Origin: Pelotomaculum propionicicum
GTDB taxonomy: Bacteria > Bacillota > Desulfotomaculia > Desulfotomaculales > Pelotomaculaceae
DNA length: 64,000 nt
NCBI RefSeq assembly: GCF_004369225.1
Contig: NZ_QFFZ01000003.1
Span: 94,118-158,117, forward strand
Direction: 5' to 3'
Part shown: in pieces, positions 21,001 through 29,289 of the stretch
Numbering within the stretch: the stretch's first letter is position 1
Layout of the letters: every line of letters begins with the position of its first letter
Translations under genes and position numbers: made by a program
The notes under the pieces: model-generated
What the model saw: the letters and a program-made list of their open reading frames with translations, nothing else
The model's database searches: none
Told to the model about the DNA's origin: nothing

Positions 21001-21190
21001 TGAGCCTGAAGTTCTTGAAAAAATAGGCACTCCATTCTTTACCACCAAAGATTCCGGTACCGGTCTGGGACTGGCCGTATGTTACAGCATAGCAGCCAGG
21101 CACCAGGCCGCCATAGAAGTTGAAACCGGCCCGGGGGGAACCTCCTTTTACATCAGATTTAAGCCGCAAAAGAAAACAGCCGTGGCCTAA
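18041..21190 (+). CDS. Membrane PAS-domain sensor histidine kinase
   Basis: 1049 aa from ATG 18041; the frame is open 15 codons further to a TTG. Layout: membrane helix at about 14-36 (YAFLAGMTLIIVLCLGWYI), extracytoplasmic Cache-type sensor to about 285, second helix about 290-315, then four PAS domains (each starting with a Y/F..IF motif and ending DITERK), HisKA with H843 in GHEIRNPMTTVRGFLQLLG, and HATPase with N box LILNLVRNGLEAM and G boxes DQGKGIEPE and GTGLGLA. The H-box type is that of Spo0F/Spo0A phosphorelay kinases. No response regulator next to it, so it is an orphan kinase; ligand unknown. Confidence 0.92.
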   Translation: MNPLEQHTIRSRYAFLAGMTLIIVLCLGWYISRCLANITREKLQNESSSQAGALSGHLLDKLEETDHAVMVLAWTPLVAPALETGHTADIERANLILDRYRDALDATVCYLMDVRGITIASSNRHSPDSYVGKNYSFRPYFTQPLTGQPGRYFALGVTSGERGYYASYPVRDSHQNIIGVAVIKRKIESVESSFRQYTYCFCIDPNGIVFFSSKPDLLFTSLWPLDEAARQALTDSRQFGDGPFNSLGLPETADGAEIALEGQNFYVTRKFINPEGWSVVLLTPDYEVNAAWLLGICITLSLSILTILIFLGLYRFAEYTARISTSEENYRAIFNGVNEAIFLQELFSGKIIDVNQKTCEMYGYTREEILTAQMDLIVPGIPPYTTEEVNWFINVASAGEPQIFEWLAKDNTDRLFPIEVNLKRAVIGGKENLLGVVRDITERKQAEEALKESEDKYRTIFETTGAGTFIVEEDTTISLANKEFESLSGYAKKELEGKKSWTEFAASDDLEMMKEYHRMRRIDPDSPPRNYEFRFIDRHGDVKDVFLAVSIIPGTKKSVASLIDITEHKKTEQAFRESESRLNRITDNMLDIISQTDIEGVYQYVSPSHKDVLGYELIYLLGKSAFEFVHPDDLETVLNATKRCRETKMPGKLEYRYRHANGHYLWLETVGNLLFDNNGQITGVIFCGRDITERKKTEEALRLSEERFFKIFNASPSIISITTFKEGLFINVNESFLQVLGYNREEVIGRTVSDINIWVSPERSEIIKMFQESKTVKNLECVFCKKSGELITCLYSAEVVYFRGEQHILSTVNDITERKRLEEEMARLERLNLIGEMAAGIGHEIRNPMTTVRGFLQLLGSKKECSQFKEYYNLMIEELDRANSIITEFLSLAKNRTLSKKTLNLSHIVETMLPLIQSDATRADKYVKAALEVTPDLLLDEKEIRQLILNLVRNGLEAMSPGGYITIRTFMDGQNVVLSVEDQGKGIEPEVLEKIGTPFFTTKDSGTGLGLAVCYSIAARHQAAIEVETGPGGTSFYIRFKPQKKTAVA

Positions 21191-21195
21191 GCGAT

Positions 21196-21283
21196 GTAGG
21201 TGCGAATTTATTCGCACAATGTTTCTATCGCCTTAAATATCCCGGCGCTTAAACACTCCTTATTTGATTGAAATCAAACCTGA
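21196..21283. repeat. Dispersed GTAGGT-type element after kinase gene
   Basis: Starts GTAGGTGCGAATTTATTCGC, ends with TTTGATTGAAATCAAACCTG. Similar in plan to the copy at 16389, but the last arm is degraded. Confidence 0.65.
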
Positions 21284-21301
21284 ACAGTACGGGTTTTGTG
21301 A

Positions 21302-21340
21302 AAAAACTGATGGCAGGCCGCCCGCCTGCCATCAGTTTTT
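21302..21340. terminator. Strong bidirectional intrinsic terminator
   Basis: AAAACTGATGGCAGG pairs with CCTGCCATCAGTTTT around a short GC-rich loop; A-run before and T-run after. Ends the kinase gene and the small minus-strand ORF. Confidence 0.9.
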
Positions 21341-21351
21341 AAGGTTTTCTT

Positions 21352-21600
21352 TTAGTACAGAATCGGCGGGTCCGGCAGACAGTCCTTGCTGGTCATGTCA
21401 TAAAGCCAGATCTGCAGGTTTGTCGCCCCGGCGAAGACAGTGTCCCAGGGAATGGAAAGAGAGTAGTTATTGCCGCTGATACCCGGAGTGCCTGTGTGTA
21501 TTTTTTTGTTATACAAACCTGTACCCGCGGTTGTTTCCTTGTAAACCTCAAAGTTATGTAATAATTGTAATTCAATACCATCACTTGTTATAGTACACAT
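21352..21600 (-). CDS. Hypothetical 82-aa protein, possible fragment
   Basis: Frame from ATG 21600 to a stop next to the terminator. Beta-rich text (NNYSLSIPWDTVFAGATNLQIWLYDM) with the look of the last strands of a secreted beta-sandwich protein. No clear ribosome site, no signal peptide, no recognised family. A perfect 12-bp palindrome GTTATATATAAC lies just upstream (about 21602-21613) and a TTGACA before that, so it may be expressed. A relic of a longer gene is as likely. Confidence 0.35.
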   Translation of the reverse strand: MCTITSDGIELQLLHNFEVYKETTAGTGLYNKKIHTGTPGISGNNYSLSIPWDTVFAGATNLQIWLYDMTSKDCLPDPPILY

Positions 21601-21735
21601 GTTATATATAACTTGTCAACAACAAAAAGTCATCTGCTGTGGAAGAATTGCAGAAAAAGAACTAATGTGACGTAACGGTTGGATATTTTGAAAAAAGTGG
21701 GTGATATTTAAAACATTGTGCCTGGCTTAATGTCA

Positions 21736-22689
21736 TCATAGGGTTGATGTATCACGTGTATTGCCTTTAGGTTTCCGGTAGTGGCGTTTAAGCTCAGAAG
21801 CATAATCTGTACCTACGGCAGAAGCATTTTGATCGAGCCAGTCACTTAGGCGGGTCCGACACGTTGGGGTTCCCGAAGAAATCAGGTAATCGGCCATCAA
21901 ACCATCAACTTCGTCCCGGGTTAAAATTACATCTTTAATAACAGTCCCCAGAAGCCTGGTTAGGAATAGCGCCAAAACCGGTTTAATATGTACGATCCTG
22001 GCCTTGCTCCCCACTTTTTCACGGATGAGCCGCACCAGTTCATTAAATGTGAATATTTCCGGTCCTACTGCGTCAATAACCATGTTCTTATTTGTTTCCG
22101 CCGCACTAACTACCAAGTCAGCCATATCTTCCACAAATACAGGTTGGAGTTTATAGCTGCCCGGCCCTGGAACCGCAAACACTGGAAACCTCCTTAGCAA
22201 CCAGGCTATGTTGTTTATAAGAATATCTTCCTTCCCAAAGATAACTGTCGGCCTGATGATGGCATGAGACATCCTTGAATTAATAATTGCGGTCTCCAGA
22301 ATTCCCTTGCCTTTGAAATAAGGAAGCGGCGCGCTTTCGGAAGCATTTGTGATGCTCACATGAACAAACCTACGGACACCAGCCTCTTCTGCCGCTTTTA
22401 TGAGCTTGAGGGTATTGGAGACAGCACTGTCATAAGTGACCTGCCCGTACGCAAACCGAACCCAGTAAGTATTGATGAATGTTGAGGCTCCCCGTAAACT
22501 TTTGATTAGTTCTCTCTGATTGCCAAAGTTGAACGGCGCAATACTGATACGGTCGCCAAATGGATTATGCCGCCCGGGATGGGCAGTTAGCGTTTTAACC
22601 CCTATTCCCCTTGAAAGGAGCCGGCTTGTTATGTATTTGCCAGTGTAACCTAAAGACCCTGTTACCACATACAACTCAGGAGTATCCAT
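21736..22689 (-). CDS. NAD(P)-binding atypical SDR (NDUFA9/NmrA-like)
   Basis: 317 aa. N-terminal Rossmann motif VVTGSLGYTGKYI, then HVSITNASESAPLPYFKGKGILE, which carries Ser and the Y-x(3)-K pair of extended SDRs, and PTVIFGKEDILINNIAWLLRRFP, typical of the NDUFA9-like group. Probably an oxidoreductase or a quinone-biosynthesis/complex-I-assembly type protein; substrate unknown. Starts about 20 bp after the GbsR/MarR-type regulator gene on the same strand, so it is its likely target. Confidence 0.8.
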   Translation of the reverse strand: MDTPELYVVTGSLGYTGKYITSRLLSRGIGVKTLTAHPGRHNPFGDRISIAPFNFGNQRELIKSLRGASTFINTYWVRFAYGQVTYDSAVSNTLKLIKAAEEAGVRRFVHVSITNASESAPLPYFKGKGILETAIINSRMSHAIIRPTVIFGKEDILINNIAWLLRRFPVFAVPGPGSYKLQPVFVEDMADLVVSAAETNKNMVIDAVGPEIFTFNELVRLIREKVGSKARIVHIKPVLALFLTRLLGTVIKDVILTRDEVDGLMADYLISSGTPTCRTRLSDWLDQNASAVGTDYASELKRHYRKPKGNTRDTSTL

Positions 22690-22708
22690 GCTGACGCCTC
22701 CTTTTATC

Positions 22709-23248
22709 TCAACCCTGCTTATCCTTTTGGGAAAGAAGCTTAAACATCTCCAACGCCGCCTTCAGTTGGCCGGGGCTCATGTCCAGAACAACCTCCACAA
22801 GGCTGTCCAACAGCCGGTAAAACTCCTGAAGCGATTTCAAACGTTCTATCACCATGTCCCGTTCCGCTGACAGAGCCGCTTGTTCTGCTATAGTTGCACT
22901 TTCCTCCACCAGGCTGAAAGACTGATCAAATTCGGGTTTATACCGCAACCCCAATACCGAATGGGCAATTTTCCAAAAATCAACCTCCGCCTCAAAAAAT
23001 ACCCGGCGGTCCCCTTTTTGCCAGGATCGCCTCACCATCCCCAGTTGTTCCAACTGACGAATGGCAACGCTGATATTTCCCTTTGTTACTTTTAGCCTTT
23101 GAGCAACTTCCTCAAGAGACACTGGATCAGAATTAAGATATAAAACAGCGTACATCTCCCCGGCTGTCCTACCCAATCCCCAAAAGGCACTCTGTCGTCC
23201 TAAGGCCTGAATTAGCGCATCCTGGGACAAAGTCAGATTATTGTTCAC
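22709..23248 (-). CDS. GbsR/MarR-family transcriptional regulator
   Basis: 179 aa. Winged-helix DNA-binding domain at about 25-95 (SLEEVAQRLKVTKGNISVAIRQLEQLGMVRR...GDRRVFFEA), then a long helical dimer/ligand region, as in GbsR/OpcR proteins. Start ATG 23248 behind GAGGGG. Transcribed with the SDR gene. A perfect palindrome overlaps its promoter, so it is probably autoregulated. Confidence 0.87.
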   Translation of the reverse strand: MNNNLTLSQDALIQALGRQSAFWGLGRTAGEMYAVLYLNSDPVSLEEVAQRLKVTKGNISVAIRQLEQLGMVRRSWQKGDRRVFFEAEVDFWKIAHSVLGLRYKPEFDQSFSLVEESATIAEQAALSAERDMVIERLKSLQEFYRLLDSLVEVVLDMSPGQLKAALEMFKLLSQKDKQG

Positions 23249-23270
23249 ATAATTCCCCTCCGTATTGCTA

Positions 23271-23320
23271 GTTTAGAACCTTCTAAACGTATTATATATT
23301 AATGTTAATAAAAAAGGCAA
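23271..23320 (-). promoter_or_regulatory. Promoter with perfect operator palindrome
   Basis: GTTTAGAA-CC-TTCTAAAC (23271-23288) is a perfect 8+8 bp inverted repeat. It lies just downstream of TATAAT (23296-23291, minus) with TTGCCT (23320-23315) 18 nt further up. The dyad sits over the transcription start, the expected place for a repressor; the adjacent GbsR/MarR protein is the candidate. Confidence 0.75.
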
Positions 23321-23354
23321 CTAATAAGTTACCTTTCAATAAACTTTGCCTGCT

Positions 23355-24164
23355 TTAGCGGAAGCGCTCAACAAACCAGTTAACCAGCCTCCAGGCGATG
23401 CTTACAGGGTCCGGCAGGGCGGGCAGGTTATCCACGGTGTACCACCCGGCGTCTACGGTTTCCACCCCGTCTACGTTGATCTCGCCCCCGGCATGCTCGG
23501 CGGTAAAGGCAATCATCAGGGAATGGGGGAAAGGCCAGGATTGGCTGCCAAAGTAATTGATATTTTTGATCTCAACCCCCACTTCCTCCCGGACTTCCCG
23601 GCGCAGGCATTCCTCCAGGTTTTCACCCGGCTCTACAAACCCCGCCAGCACGCTGTAAAATTTCAGGCCAGGCCGGCGGGCCAGCAGAATCTGATCATCC
23701 CTGGTGATCACACCAATCACAGCCGGGGAGATGCGGGGGTAGCTGACCAGGCCGCAGGCGGGGCAGCACCTGGCGTACTCATCCGCCTTTATTTCCGTCC
23801 TGGCGCCGCACCGGCCGCAGTACTGGTGGGTGCGGTCCCAGTGCAGCAGCTGGCTGGCCCGGCCGGCAACCTGGTAGATGTTTTCTTCCAGCAGGCCGGA
23901 CAATTTCCTTAAGCCCAGGAAAGCGAGACCCGGCGAAACAAACCCGTCATGCGACACATCCGCGGCATAGCAGGGGTGGTCATCCAGCCGGCCCAGGTAA
24001 ATTTTCCTGGCAATTGCAAGCCCGGGCGCCGGCCCGCCAGCGGCGAAAGGAACTACGGCTTTGCCAGCCTGCATGCATACCAGCAGAGCATCACGGCAAA
24101 AGGCAAACCAGTACGCCGCTCCTTCAACCTGCCGTGTGGGAGCTGATTCCGGCAAAAAAACCAT
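23355..24164 (-). CDS. nudC: NAD+/NADH diphosphatase (Nudix)
   Basis: 269 aa. Central zinc ribbon CGRCGARTE...CCPACG, Nudix box GFVEPGENLEECLRREVREEVG, and the NudC signature SQSWPFPHSLM right after it. Splits NADH (or removes NAD caps from RNA) to NMN and AMP. Start ATG 24164. Stands alone on the minus strand between the regulator and the Fe-S gene. Confidence 0.93.
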   Translation of the reverse strand: MVFLPESAPTRQVEGAAYWFAFCRDALLVCMQAGKAVVPFAAGGPAPGLAIARKIYLGRLDDHPCYAADVSHDGFVSPGLAFLGLRKLSGLLEENIYQVAGRASQLLHWDRTHQYCGRCGARTEIKADEYARCCPACGLVSYPRISPAVIGVITRDDQILLARRPGLKFYSVLAGFVEPGENLEECLRREVREEVGVEIKNINYFGSQSWPFPHSLMIAFTAEHAGGEINVDGVETVDAGWYTVDNLPALPDPVSIAWRLVNWFVERFR

Positions 24165-24233
24165 AATTCGTACTTCCTTTCGGGATCAGGTCAAAAAAAA
24201 GTTATTGCCTTTACCTTTTATAATTTTTCTATT

Positions 24234-25862
24234 CTATATTCCCTTTCGTTCCGCCCAACCCTCTTGCAGCCACTCAAAATAAGGTCGGTCGAAAATAACC
24301 ATGGCATTGACCATTAATTCTACGATCCCCGCATACTGGACATTGAACTTGGCCGTAGCCTGATAGAGATCCAACATATCCCGGATGGCTCCCTTGCAGT
24401 TGGAACAGGGGGCGCAGACATACTTCGGTATAACAGGATCCTGGATCGTGTCCTGAAAGGCGTCAAGGATTTGCTTGAACTTCATCCGGGCGGCAACCTT
24501 CATTTTCCACTCTGAGAAGTTCATTTCTCTCATAACGGAAAAACCTCCGCCGCCCCCGCAGCAGTAGTTATTCACTCCATGAGGCGTCATTTCCCTGAAC
24601 TGCGGGCAGAGGGCTTTGAGAATCTGACGCTGTGGCATTACCACACCCATGGAGCGGACAATATTGCAGGGATCGTGCAGGGTAACCGGGAAGTTATTGC
24701 GCAGCGGGTCAAACTTAACCGCGCCGCTCCTGACAATATCCCGGAGGATAGGGAAACTGCTTTCACGGGGAATATTGTCCGCCCCGGCAGCCAGCCGGTC
24801 GGAAGAAACGGCAGCTGCCCGGTGGGCGTGGCCGCATTCACCTATTACGATCCTTCTCACACCTAATTCCCTGGCTGCCCTGCGCTGAGCCAGAGCAATT
24901 TTTTGGGCCTGAACATCGTCATACCAGATACCATAATTCACGGCATCGTAACCTGCCAGTTCGCTGCTCATGGTCCAGTTCAGACCGGCTTCTTCAAAAA
25001 GGATGGCGAAAGCGGCCGGATTATCCGGCCAGGACAAAAACTCACCGGCATTGTGGATTAACAAGATATCCGCGCCTTTTTTATCGACAGGGATTTTGTA
25101 CATTTTGCCGGTCCGGTCAGCTATCTCCTCTTCAATAAACTCTATTATGTTTGAAAAAGCTTTTCTTTTCATACCTGTGCTGGAACCTGTTTTTAACTGC
25201 AGCAATGTCCCTCTTTCATGCAGGGAGGTCGGGGCTATGCCCATCTCCATACTGAACAGAGCCCTGATCTCTCTGGCGATAAGGCTGTTATCCAAACCCA
25301 GGGGGCAGTTCTGAGCGCAGCGTCGGCAGAGGTTGCAACGGTAGGCCAGCTCACCCAGGCGCAGGACAGCTTCCAGGTTGATTTCCATATCCCCGCCGGT
25401 GAACCGTGCCGCCAGGCCGCCTCCTTTTTTGTATCTTCTATACAGTTTGCGCAGCGCCTCAGAGCGAAAAATAGGCCTGTATACCTCTTTCTCACCACTG
25501 GCCTTAAAGATGTGGCAGGCTTCCGAACAGGCGTCGCATTTGGCGCAGTATTCGAAAGCAAGCAGGAAAGGAGTTAAAAAGCCGCTGTTGGTTTCTTTGG
25601 AAAAAAGCTTATCCATCCCGCTTAAAAAGTTTTTAACAAACCTCTCCTCTTCTTCTTTGGTACCGGGGCGAGTAAGCCTGTCATTGCCTATAATACCGTC
25701 TAAAGTGGTACAGTGGTTGTCTTTCCAGGCTTCTTTCAAAGGACTCGGCCCGGGTTCCATGCCCGGCTTGTCATATGGCGCCGGCAGAGGCATAAATTTG
25801 TCCAGGCTGATCAGTTGGTCGGACAGCGGCCTGGTTATATCTTGAGGTTTTAAGCTATCCAT
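24234..25862 (-). CDS. HdrD/DsrK-like iron-sulfur oxidoreductase
   Basis: About 542 aa. Two 4Fe-4S binding groups (CAKCDACSEACHIF and CNLCRRCAQNCPLG) followed by two CCG-type domains, seen as HDPCNIVRS...NYCCGGGGGFSV and CAPCSNCKG; these bind the noncubane cluster in heterodisulfide-reductase-like proteins. Probably moves electrons between a membrane quinone pool and a cytoplasmic (disulfide or cofactor) acceptor. The next gene upstream encodes its membrane partner. Start ATG 25862; a GTG three codons earlier is possible. Closest known pairs are DsrMK, TmcBC and HmeCD; which one cannot be decided by eye. Confidence 0.85.
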   Translation of the reverse strand: MDSLKPQDITRPLSDQLISLDKFMPLPAPYDKPGMEPGPSPLKEAWKDNHCTTLDGIIGNDRLTRPGTKEEEERFVKNFLSGMDKLFSKETNSGFLTPFLLAFEYCAKCDACSEACHIFKASGEKEVYRPIFRSEALRKLYRRYKKGGGLAARFTGGDMEINLEAVLRLGELAYRCNLCRRCAQNCPLGLDNSLIAREIRALFSMEMGIAPTSLHERGTLLQLKTGSSTGMKRKAFSNIIEFIEEEIADRTGKMYKIPVDKKGADILLIHNAGEFLSWPDNPAAFAILFEEAGLNWTMSSELAGYDAVNYGIWYDDVQAQKIALAQRRAARELGVRRIVIGECGHAHRAAAVSSDRLAAGADNIPRESSFPILRDIVRSGAVKFDPLRNNFPVTLHDPCNIVRSMGVVMPQRQILKALCPQFREMTPHGVNNYCCGGGGGFSVMREMNFSEWKMKVAARMKFKQILDAFQDTIQDPVIPKYVCAPCSNCKGAIRDMLDLYQATAKFNVQYAGIVELMVNAMVIFDRPYFEWLQEGWAERKGI

Positions 25863-25892
25863 TCTGAACACAACCTGCCCTTACTTTGCAAT

Positions 25893-26801
25893 TTATAGAC
25901 TATCCTGCCTGCCGGCAGAATTTACGTGAGGTGCGGACCATCTGTCCTGTGGAATGTATTCCAGGGATTTTCTAACCTTCTCTTCCATCACGGAGCCACT
26001 CAGGTTAGGTTCGTTATCCCAGAGCACCTTGTGATAAGCAAAATATTTACCGATATAGTGGCTCATTTTAGTCCGGGGAATATATATCAGTAACGCGCCA
26101 AACAGTAAAATATGGACTGTAAGCGCTGTCCCTCCCCTTATGGGCGCGAAGGTAAGCATGGCTGTCACCACTTCCCGGCCGTAATTAAAGCCAGGGTCTG
26201 TGCTCCAGACAATCAGTCCCGAGACAGCCGCCGCCAGAATAAAACACAGGTTAAAATACTCGTCGAAGTCGGTGTATTTTCTCAGCGTCCCGTCCAACAC
26301 CCTGCTAAACAACAGGGAAGCGCTGCCAAAGGCTGTCAGAGACGCGCCGCAGGCGCCTGTAACCGATGTCGCGAAATACACCAGCCTTGCCCACGGGTGA
26401 TTGCCGGCGCCGGTTAAAGTGGTTAACCGCAAACCGGACAATTCAGTGATCGCTCCGGCCAGCAACAAAAAAGTAAAGAATACCAGCAAGTATATCCCCA
26501 GGTGCATGGCGTAGCTCAGCCGCCAGTGTTTTCTCCGGTTAACAAACAGGTTCCTCATGAACAGGGACTCTTTAAGCATCTCCCTATAGACCCCGGTATG
26601 GGACACTTGCCTCGGCCTGGCCCACCACTCCGCTTCCTCGTAATAGGACCCCCCGTAGCTCCCTCTTGTTCCAAGCTCCCCGGGAACGGGGTACAATTCC
26701 CAGCGGTTGTTCAGCGGGTTTTGAGCAAACAGATAGACCTTGTAGAGGGAAAAACCGGCAAAGGCCGCGGCGGCTAAATACATGAAAACCGTCAACAGCA
26801 C
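25893..26801 (-). CDS. NarI/DsrM-like membrane cytochrome b subunit
   Basis: 302 aa, start GTG 26801 behind GGGAGG. Hydrophobic helices at about 1-22, 100-125, 140-165, 180-200 and 220-245; histidines in MHLGIYLLVFF, HPWARL and VHILLFG are candidate haem ligands, as in respiratory nitrate reductase gamma subunits. About 30 bp upstream of the HdrD-like gene. Together they form a two-gene quinol:acceptor module. Confidence 0.83.
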   Translation of the reverse strand: MLLTVFMYLAAAAFAGFSLYKVYLFAQNPLNNRWELYPVPGELGTRGSYGGSYYEEAEWWARPRQVSHTGVYREMLKESLFMRNLFVNRRKHWRLSYAMHLGIYLLVFFTFLLLAGAITELSGLRLTTLTGAGNHPWARLVYFATSVTGACGASLTAFGSASLLFSRVLDGTLRKYTDFDEYFNLCFILAAAVSGLIVWSTDPGFNYGREVVTAMLTFAPIRGGTALTVHILLFGALLIYIPRTKMSHYIGKYFAYHKVLWDNEPNLSGSVMEEKVRKSLEYIPQDRWSAPHVNSAGRQDSL

Positions 26802-27021
26802 AATAAGCTAACCTCCCGAGTCCTTTTATGTTAATAATGCGGCAGCATGTCCAAAAAACCTTCTAATCGCATTAATAAAAATATTTTATATTAAATAGTG
26901 TAATGCTAAGTATTATTTATGACACCACCGGCCCGTGCGTCAGCCAACAGAAAAATCCCGGGCGGACCGGACCTTGCGGCACGCGTACTCCCAGGATTAT
27001 AACAACTATCGGGATTATGAT

Positions 27022-27046
27022 AAAAACCGGCCGGATGTCAGCCGGT
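27022..27046 (-). terminator. Terminator after argH
   Basis: On the minus strand ACCGG...CCGGT followed by TTTTT, about 20 bp after the argH stop. The 220 bp between it and the membrane-subunit gene shows no gene. Confidence 0.65.
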
Positions 27047-27068
27047 AATCTATAATACAAAAACCTGC

Positions 27069-28454
27069 TTAAGTGACATCTCCCGCCAGACGCTGCCTGG
27101 CCCTGGCTATTACCCCCGCAACCTCTTCCGGCGCCGGGCCGCCGGGCACATTCCTGGCCCCGATACAGCGGTTGATTTTTATAGCTTCATATACATCCTC
27201 TTCAAACAGCGGACTGAACTCCTTGTATTCGGGCAGGGTCATCTGATCCAGTGTTTTGCCGTTTTCCAGGCAGAAAAAAACTGCTTTGCCTGCCGCCTCG
27301 TGGGCCTCGCGGAAAGGCACGCCCCGGCGCGCCAGGTAATCAGCCAGGTCGGTGGCATTGGTAAAGCCGCCCCTGGCCGCCGTAGCCATATTTTCTTTTA
27401 CCACCCGCATGGTTTCCAGCATCGGGCGAAAAACCACCAGGCATTTTTTAACTGTGTCCACAGCGTCAAAAAGCGCTTCCTTATCCTCCTGCATATCCTT
27501 GTTATAGGCCAGTGGAATCCCCTTCAACATGGTTAACAAGGCCTGGAGGTGGCCAAAAACCCTGCCGGACTTACCCCGGATAAGCTCCGCGACGTCCGGG
27601 TTTTTTTTCTGCGGCATCATACTGCTGCCCGTGCTGTAACTGTCGTCAAGTTCAATAAAAGAGAACTCGGCGGAAGACCAGAGTATAATTTCCTCACAAA
27701 AACGGCTCAGGTGGACCATGATCAAGGAGGCCGCCGCGGTAAACTCCACGGCGAAATCACGGTCGCTCACAGCGTCAAGTGAATTTTCGGTAATGGCTGC
27801 GAAACCAAGCTGCCTGGCCACATACGCGCGGTCAATGGGAAAGGTGGTGCCGGCCAGCGCGCCCGCCCCCAGAGGCATAACATCTGCCCGGCGGCGGCAG
27901 TCGGCCATCCTCTCCTCATCACGCCGGAACATCTCGCAATAGGCCATCAGGTGGTGCGCCAGCGTAACCGGCTGCGCCCGCTGCAGGTGCGTGTAGCCCG
28001 GCATTACTGTTTCCAGGTGCTTTTCAGCCAGGTCCAGCAGGGAAACCTGCAGCTCGCGGAGCAGCGCGATAACCTCGCCGATCTCATCTTTAAGGTACAT
28101 GCGGATATCGAGGGCAACCTGGTCGTTCCTGCTGCGGGCCGTGTGCAGTTTCTTGCCCACCTCTCCCACTTTGACCGTAAGCAGCTGCTCAATGTTCATG
28201 TGAATATCTTCAGACTCAACGGAGAATTCCACCCGGCCCGCCTCTATATCAGCCAGCACTTCTTCCAGACCGCTCGCAATTGCGTCGGCCTCGGCGGGCT
28301 GAATAATGCCCGCCTCGCCCAGCATCCGCGCGTGGGCGATGCTTCCTTTTATATCATACTTGTACAGCCTCTGGTCAAAAGAAATGGAAGAGTGAAAGTC
28401 TTCCACCAAATGGTCTGTATTCTTTTGAAACCGGCCGCCCCACAACTTACCCAT
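27069..28454 (-). CDS. argH: Argininosuccinate lyase
   Basis: Final step of arginine synthesis: argininosuccinate to arginine and fumarate. 461 aa, standard length. Fumarase/aspartase superfamily signature GSSMMPQKKNPD, plus HTARSRNDQVALD and GYTHLQRAQP. Start ATG 28454 (MGKLWGGRF). Separated from argG by malic enzyme and four small genes, so not in the main arg unit. Confidence 0.97.
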   Translation of the reverse strand: MGKLWGGRFQKNTDHLVEDFHSSISFDQRLYKYDIKGSIAHARMLGEAGIIQPAEADAIASGLEEVLADIEAGRVEFSVESEDIHMNIEQLLTVKVGEVGKKLHTARSRNDQVALDIRMYLKDEIGEVIALLRELQVSLLDLAEKHLETVMPGYTHLQRAQPVTLAHHLMAYCEMFRRDEERMADCRRRADVMPLGAGALAGTTFPIDRAYVARQLGFAAITENSLDAVSDRDFAVEFTAAASLIMVHLSRFCEEIILWSSAEFSFIELDDSYSTGSSMMPQKKNPDVAELIRGKSGRVFGHLQALLTMLKGIPLAYNKDMQEDKEALFDAVDTVKKCLVVFRPMLETMRVVKENMATAARGGFTNATDLADYLARRGVPFREAHEAAGKAVFFCLENGKTLDQMTLPEYKEFSPLFEEDVYEAIKINRCIGARNVPGGPAPEEVAGVIARARQRLAGDVT

Positions 28455-28466
28455 ATTGGCTCCTCT

Positions 28467-28646
28467 CTAAAAAAAGAAAAACGCTGGCCTGCCCGCAATA
28501 ATGTTGGCTATTATTAAAACTGGAATGACAAACACCGCAATGGTAAGCAAAAGAATAAAGACCTTGAGTTTCTTGTTTCTATAAAAAGGATGTTCCTCCA
28601 TCGGTCCCTGATCTATTTCTTCCCCACCTATTTTTTCCTCTACCAT
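28467..28646 (-). CDS. Small single-span membrane protein
   Basis: 59 aa from ATG 28646 (MVEEKIGGEE), with GGGGGTG upstream. Acidic N-terminal 30 residues, then one membrane helix VFILLLTIAVFVIPVLIIA and a short FFFF end. It lies directly upstream of argH on the same strand (12 bp). No known family recognised. Confidence 0.6.
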   Translation of the reverse strand: MVEEKIGGEEIDQGPMEEHPFYRNKKLKVFILLLTIAVFVIPVLIIANIIAGRPAFFFF

Positions 28647-28712
28647 TTTTTCACCCCCAGGCAATTTTATTATTTATTCTAACATGTCCACCCTATATTG
28701 CAAATAAAAAGG

Positions 28713-28759
28713 GAAAAAAAGAGAAGAAGCAGGCTATGTTTGTCCACCTGCTTCCTCTC
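28713..28759 (-). terminator. Strong terminator after the 27-codon ORF
   Basis: On the minus strand GAGGAAGCAGG and CCTGCTTCTTCTC pair around a 13-nt loop and are followed by seven T. About 35 bp after the short ORF, suggesting a monocistronic small transcript. Confidence 0.8.
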
Positions 28760-28792
28760 AGTCGATTTTAGATTGATTGTCCAAGACTAAAA

Positions 28793-28876
28793 TTAAGCCT
28801 CCTTCTCTGATTCTTCATCAATGATGGATTCTAATCCGATGTCTCTTAAAATCTCGTCAATAAGCTCCCTTGTCAT
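28793..28876 (-). CDS. 27-aa acidic peptide (short ORF)
   Basis: ATG 28876 to TAA 28793, with AAAGGGGGG seven bases upstream. Peptide begins MTRELIDEILRDIGLES and ends EESEKEA; it reads as one amphipathic acidic helix. It has a strong ribosome site and its own terminator. No family known to me. Could be a regulatory peptide or a subunit; the TAA is clean and there is no longer frame. Confidence 0.55.
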   Translation of the reverse strand: MTRELIDEILRDIGLESIIDEESEKEA

Positions 28877-28984
28877 CAATCATCCCCCCTTTCAATTTAG
28901 CGATAACCATACCCCCTTGTTAGTAGAAGTGATACACATTATAGCACCTAATTACTGGCAGGTCAAATAATATTTTACTACAAA

Positions 28985-29167
28985 TTAATCCTTATATCTG
29001 GTCCTGTAAGTAAACCTGGCGCTGCCGCACTTCCTGCAGCGGCAGCTCCTGGACTGCATCTGCCAAATTTCCTCTTCGGATAACTCACCCTTGCGGGATA
29101 GATCGACTGTCACCGTCTCCACATCGTGCCTGTTCTCACAGACAAAGGTAATGACCAGCTTTCTCAC
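28985..29167 (-). CDS. Small zinc-ribbon-like protein
   Basis: 60 aa from GTG 29167 with AAGAGGT upstream. Cys at CENRHD near the N-terminus and CRCRKCG near the C-terminus can form a four-Cys zinc site; C-terminus basic (RFTYRTRYKD). No family recognised. A longer ATG-initiated frame (29215) lacks a ribosome site. Confidence 0.6.
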   Translation of the reverse strand: MRKLVITFVCENRHDVETVTVDLSRKGELSEEEIWQMQSRSCRCRKCGSARFTYRTRYKD

Positions 29168-29289
29168 CTTGAAATACCTCTTAAGTCTTATTCCATTAAA
29201 ACTATGATATACCAAAACATCCCTTCATGAAAGACTAAATGGCAAATCAGCAAGGGTGAGCGCGCAGGCATTTTTTTAATCGCTTTCCA

